Part shown: piece by piece, positions 61,041 to 64,000 of the stretch
Layout of the letters: each line of letters starts with the position of its first letter
Numbering within the stretch: position 1 is the first letter of the stretch
Origin: Marinobacter gelidimuriae
Lineage (GTDB): Bacteria > Pseudomonadota > Gammaproteobacteria > Pseudomonadales > Oleiphilaceae
Assembly (NCBI RefSeq): GCF_000372805.1
Contig: NZ_KB889919.1
Span: 47,116-111,115, forward strand
DNA length: 64,000 nt
Direction: 5' to 3'
The notes under the pieces: model-generated
The model's input: only the letters and a program-made list of their open reading frames with translations
What the model was told of the DNA's origin: nothing
The model's database searches: none
Position numbers and translations under genes: made by a program

Positions 61041-61532
61041 ATGCGTCGAATCATTTCTGTTTTGTTGGAAAACGAGCCGGGTGCGCTGTCGCGGGTAGTG
61101 GGTCTGTTTTCACAGCGCAACTACAACATTGAAACCCTGACGGTTGCGCCCACCGAAGACCCGACAATGTCGCGTTTGACTGTAACGACTACGGGTTCCG
61201 AGCGGGTGATTGAGCAGATTACCAAGCAGCTGAACAAGCTGATTGAAGTGATCAAGCTGGTTGACCTCACCGAGGGTGCCCACATCGAGCGTGAACTCAT
61301 GCTGGTGAAGCTGAAAGCAACGGGCTCCCAGCGCGCTGAAATCAAACGCACTGTAGACATCTTCCGTGGCCAGATCGTTGACGTCACCAGTTCGGTGTAT
61401 ACCGTGCAACTGGCGGGCGACAGTGCCAAGCTGGATGGCTTTATTCAGGCCATCGGTGCAACCGGTGTTCTGGAGGTAGTGCGTAGCGGTGTATCCGGTA
61501 TTGCTCGCGGTGAAAAAGTGCTCAGCCTTTAA
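61041..61532 (+). CDS. ilvN: Acetolactate synthase, small (regulatory) subunit
   Basis: ACT-domain subunit that activates IlvB and confers valine feedback inhibition. The 163-residue product has an N-terminal ACT domain (about 1-77, ISVLLENEPGALSRVVGLFSQRNYNIETL) with the residues of the valine site and a C-terminal domain (about 80-160, RELMLVKLKA, EVVRSGVSGIARG). Length is that of the IlvH type. A frame opens at 61011 inside ilvB, but ATG 61041 behind GGAGAAGG fits. The 88-base gap to ilvC may hold a separate promoter. Confidence 0.97.
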   Translation: MRRIISVLLENEPGALSRVVGLFSQRNYNIETLTVAPTEDPTMSRLTVTTTGSERVIEQITKQLNKLIEVIKLVDLTEGAHIERELMLVKLKATGSQRAEIKRTVDIFRGQIVDVTSSVYTVQLAGDSAKLDGFIQAIGATGVLEVVRSGVSGIARGEKVLSL

Positions 61533-61611
61533 GGCGATCGGTTTTCACGGCTATTGATTTTAAAGAATTCATAACGTAGAACGCAGGCCCTCAGGGCCGC
61601 TCAAACAATAG

Positions 61612-62637
<1,026 letters not shown>

Positions 62638-62662
62638 AAGCCCAGGCTTCCGGCTTTGTAAG

Positions 62663-62687
62663 ACGCGGCCCGTGTGGCCGCGTTTTT
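62663..62687 (+). terminator. Rho-independent terminator after ilvC
   Basis: Stem ACGCGGCC / GGCCGCGT with a five-base loop (CGTGT) and five T; ends the ilv transcript 39 bases before pssA. Confidence 0.9.
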
Positions 62688-62726
62688 CGTATATACTGCG
62701 GCCAAATACTTTCCGGAGTAATTGGA

Positions 62727-63575
62727 ATGACTGACGAAAAAAAATTTGCCGAACCCAATCCGGCCAACAAGCCAGAGGTGTCTGCTTCTGCTGGCCAGGG
62801 TACGGAAGACGTTCACGAGCTCCCGCCGGGAGAGGTTATTGAAGAAGAGTTGGTTGGAGGGGCGCCTGTCCGCCATAAAGGTATTTTCCTGCTGCCTAAT
62901 GCGCTCACTACGGCCTCTTTATTTTCGGGCTTCTACGCGATTGTCTCTGCTGCCAACGGTATTTTCGACAACGCAGCGATTGCCATCTTTGTGTCTATGA
63001 TTCTGGATGGGTTAGATGGGCGCGTTGCGCGCATGACCAACACCCAAAGCAAATTTGGCGAGGAGTATGATTCCCTCGCCGATATGGTGGCCTTTGGTGT
63101 GGCGCCGGGGTTGGTGGCGTTCTTCTGGTCGCTTAATGGTCTGGGTAAGCTGGGCTGGGCGGTAACCTTTATCTATGTGGCTGGGACGGCTTTGCGCTTG
63201 GCTCGCTTTAATACCCAAATCGGATCGGTCGACAAGAAGTACTTTGTGGGCCTGCCAAGTCCTGCGGCCGCTGCTGCCGTGGCAGGAATGGTCTGGTGCT
63301 TCCATACGTTCGAGCCATCGGCCTGGTTAACGGCTTTGACGCTGTTCGTGGTCGCCGGTGCGGGCGTGTTGATGGTCAGCAATGTGCTCTACCAGAGCTT
63401 TAAGGATCTGGACATGCGGGGCAGAGTGCCATTCGCGGCGATTCTGCTGGTGGTGCTGGTGTTTGTGGTGATTGCGTTAGACCCCGCCACCGTCTTGTTC
63501 AGTGCTTTCCTGGTATATGCGCTAACCGGGCCAGTACGAGCGCTGTTTCGCAAAAAGCCCCGCCGCCCAGTGTAA
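62727..63575 (+). CDS. pssA: CDP-diacylglycerol-serine O-phosphatidyltransferase (membrane type)
   Basis: Makes phosphatidylserine, the precursor of phosphatidylethanolamine. The 282-residue product is an integral membrane CDP-alcohol phosphotransferase: the catalytic motif is complete, Asp97-Gly98, Ala101-Arg102, Gly111, Asp115 and Asp119 (within DGRVARMTNTQSKFGEEYD), followed by about six membrane helices. It is unlike the phospholipase-D type of E. coli. The N-terminal 45 residues are hydrophilic and acidic (TEDVHELPPGEVIEEELVGG). GGAG lies ten bases before the ATG. ilvC-pssA adjacency is known from pseudomonad relatives. Confidence 0.95.
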   Translation: MTDEKKFAEPNPANKPEVSASAGQGTEDVHELPPGEVIEEELVGGAPVRHKGIFLLPNALTTASLFSGFYAIVSAANGIFDNAAIAIFVSMILDGLDGRVARMTNTQSKFGEEYDSLADMVAFGVAPGLVAFFWSLNGLGKLGWAVTFIYVAGTALRLARFNTQIGSVDKKYFVGLPSPAAAAAVAGMVWCFHTFEPSAWLTALTLFVVAGAGVLMVSNVLYQSFKDLDMRGRVPFAAILLVVLVFVVIALDPATVLFSAFLVYALTGPVRALFRKKPRRPV

Positions 63576-63602
63576 TATGGGGTGTATTTTTCACTTTCCC
63601 CG

Positions 63603-63630
63603 TTGACCTGTCCCGAGAAGTCTGTAGAAT
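63603..63630 (+). promoter_or_regulatory. Ribosomal RNA promoter P1
   Basis: TTGACC (63603-63608), 16-base spacer, TAGAAT (63625-63630) and a GC-rich discriminator GCGC right after, the hallmark of stringently controlled rRNA promoters. Confidence 0.78.
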
Positions 63631-63746
63631 GCGCATTTCGCTTGAGGGACACCCCGGATTAGAGGGGGCAGAGATTAAGCGGAAACTGTTTGGTAAGACG
63701 TTGAAAAGTTTAGGAAATGTGATTCAAACTTTGAACGCGAAAACGG

Positions 63747-63774
63747 TTGACAGGGCAGCGAAACGATGTATGAT
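63747..63774 (+). promoter_or_regulatory. Ribosomal RNA promoter P2
   Basis: TTGACA (63747-63752), 16-base spacer, TATGAT (63769-63774), discriminator TCGCCTCC. Same 16-base spacing as P1; 144 bases between the two. Confidence 0.82.
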
Positions 63775-63802
63775 TCGCCTCCTGATTGAGCCACGGCTCA
63801 AA

Positions 63803-63815
63803 CGCTCTTTAAAAA
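63803..63815 (+). promoter_or_regulatory. boxA antitermination site of the rRNA leader
   Basis: CGCTCTTTAAAAA, followed by CGTGTGGGCGCT, matches the E. coli rrn leader pattern TGCTCTTTAACA ... TGTGTGGGCACT, where NusB/S10 bind. Confidence 0.82.
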
Positions 63816-63915
63816 ATCAACCAAGTAATTCGTGTGGGCGCTGACGGGAGTATTTCGGTAAGAAATACCAAGTCAACGACTCGTCAAGAATTGAGTTTTT
63901 GTCTTGAGCAGATTT

Positions 63916-63931
63916 AAGATCTTCGGATCTT
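63916..63931 (+). other. TTCG-tetraloop hairpin in front of 16S rRNA
   Basis: AAGATC-TTCG-GATCTT, nine bases before the mature 16S end. Leader hairpins of this kind take part in rRNA folding and processing. Confidence 0.65.
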
Positions 63932-63940
63932 GTATGATTT

Positions 63941-64000
63941 AAACTGAAGAGTTTGATCATGGCTCAGATTGAACGCTGGCGGCAGGCTTAACACATGCAA
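63941..64000 (+). rRNA. rrs: 16S ribosomal RNA, 5' end (gene cut by window edge)
   Basis: AAACTGAAGAGTTTGATCAT is the near-universal bacterial 16S start (E. coli AAATTGAAGAGTTTGATC), followed by GGCTCAGATTGAACGCTGGC and GGCAGGCTTAACACATGCAA, a gammaproteobacterial form. Sixty bases are inside the window. It follows promoters P1 and P2 and boxA. Confidence 0.98.

Noticed and set aside
63629..63844. 71-codon frame in the rRNA leader
   Set aside because: It overlaps the P1/P2 promoters and boxA and has no gene-like features.

Overview
The window looks like a chromosomal segment of a marine gammaproteobacterium close to Marinobacter (order Pseudomonadales/Alteromonadales in the wide sense). The argument is gene order and protein resemblance judged by eye: mrcA < > pilMNOPQ-aroK-aroB-gltB-gltD-hemE, nrdR-ribD-ribBA-ribH-nusB-thiL-pgpA, ribF-ileS-lspA-fkpB-ispH followed by minor pilin genes, pilS-pilR, and ilvBN-ilvC-pssA are all arrangements known from Pseudomonas/Marinobacter-type genomes. 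Almost all space is housekeeping, intact and densely packed; no prophage, CRISPR array, tRNA or complete insertion sequence was seen.

Layout: 1-583 is the start of mrcA (minus strand, cut by the edge). 772-5702 is the pilMNOPQ operon for the type IV pilus alignment complex and secretin, closed by a terminator. 5842-13799 holds aroK, aroB, a probable remnant of a DamX-type gene, and the two subunits of glutamate synthase. 13929-16448 holds hemE and radA, separated by an 18-base tandem repeat. ettA (minus strand) is bracketed on both sides by REP-like palindromes. 18611-25323 runs from glyA through the riboflavin/nusB/thiL/pgpA cluster, in which a riboflavin synthase gene (ribE) that I would expect after ribD is missing. 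25467-30952 carries a DUF2057-like lipoprotein, ispB, rplU-rpmA, obgE, proB and rpsT. 31210-38715 carries murJ, ribF, ileS, lspA, fkpB and ispH.

38892-47116 is the minor pilin operon (fimT-pilV-pilW-pilX-pilY1-pilE), with a convergent lone pseudopilin and then pilR-pilS, the two-component system that controls pilin expression. Between pilY1 and pilE sits a 261-base MITE-like element with 31-base imperfect terminal inverted repeats and CTAG target duplications, one copy of which supplies the pilY1 stop codon. Together with pilMNOPQ at the other end of the window, most of the structural and regulatory parts of a type IV pilus apart from the motor ATPases, PilC and PilD are present here.

51067-62637 holds nadE, bamD, rluD, pgeF, clpB (with a clear sigma-32-type promoter), a DUF4124 protein, and ilvB-ilvN-ilvC behind a long structured leader. 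pssA and two tandem promoters of a ribosomal RNA operon close the window; the last 60 bases are the 5' end of 16S rRNA.

The most interesting points are the MITE at the pilY1 stop codon, the related short tandem repeats in front of radA and obgE, the REP-like palindromes around ettA, the nested inverted repeat downstream of pgeF, the calcium-loop-like motifs in PilY1 and in the lone pseudopilin, and the two apparent gene losses (DamX-type gene, ribE).
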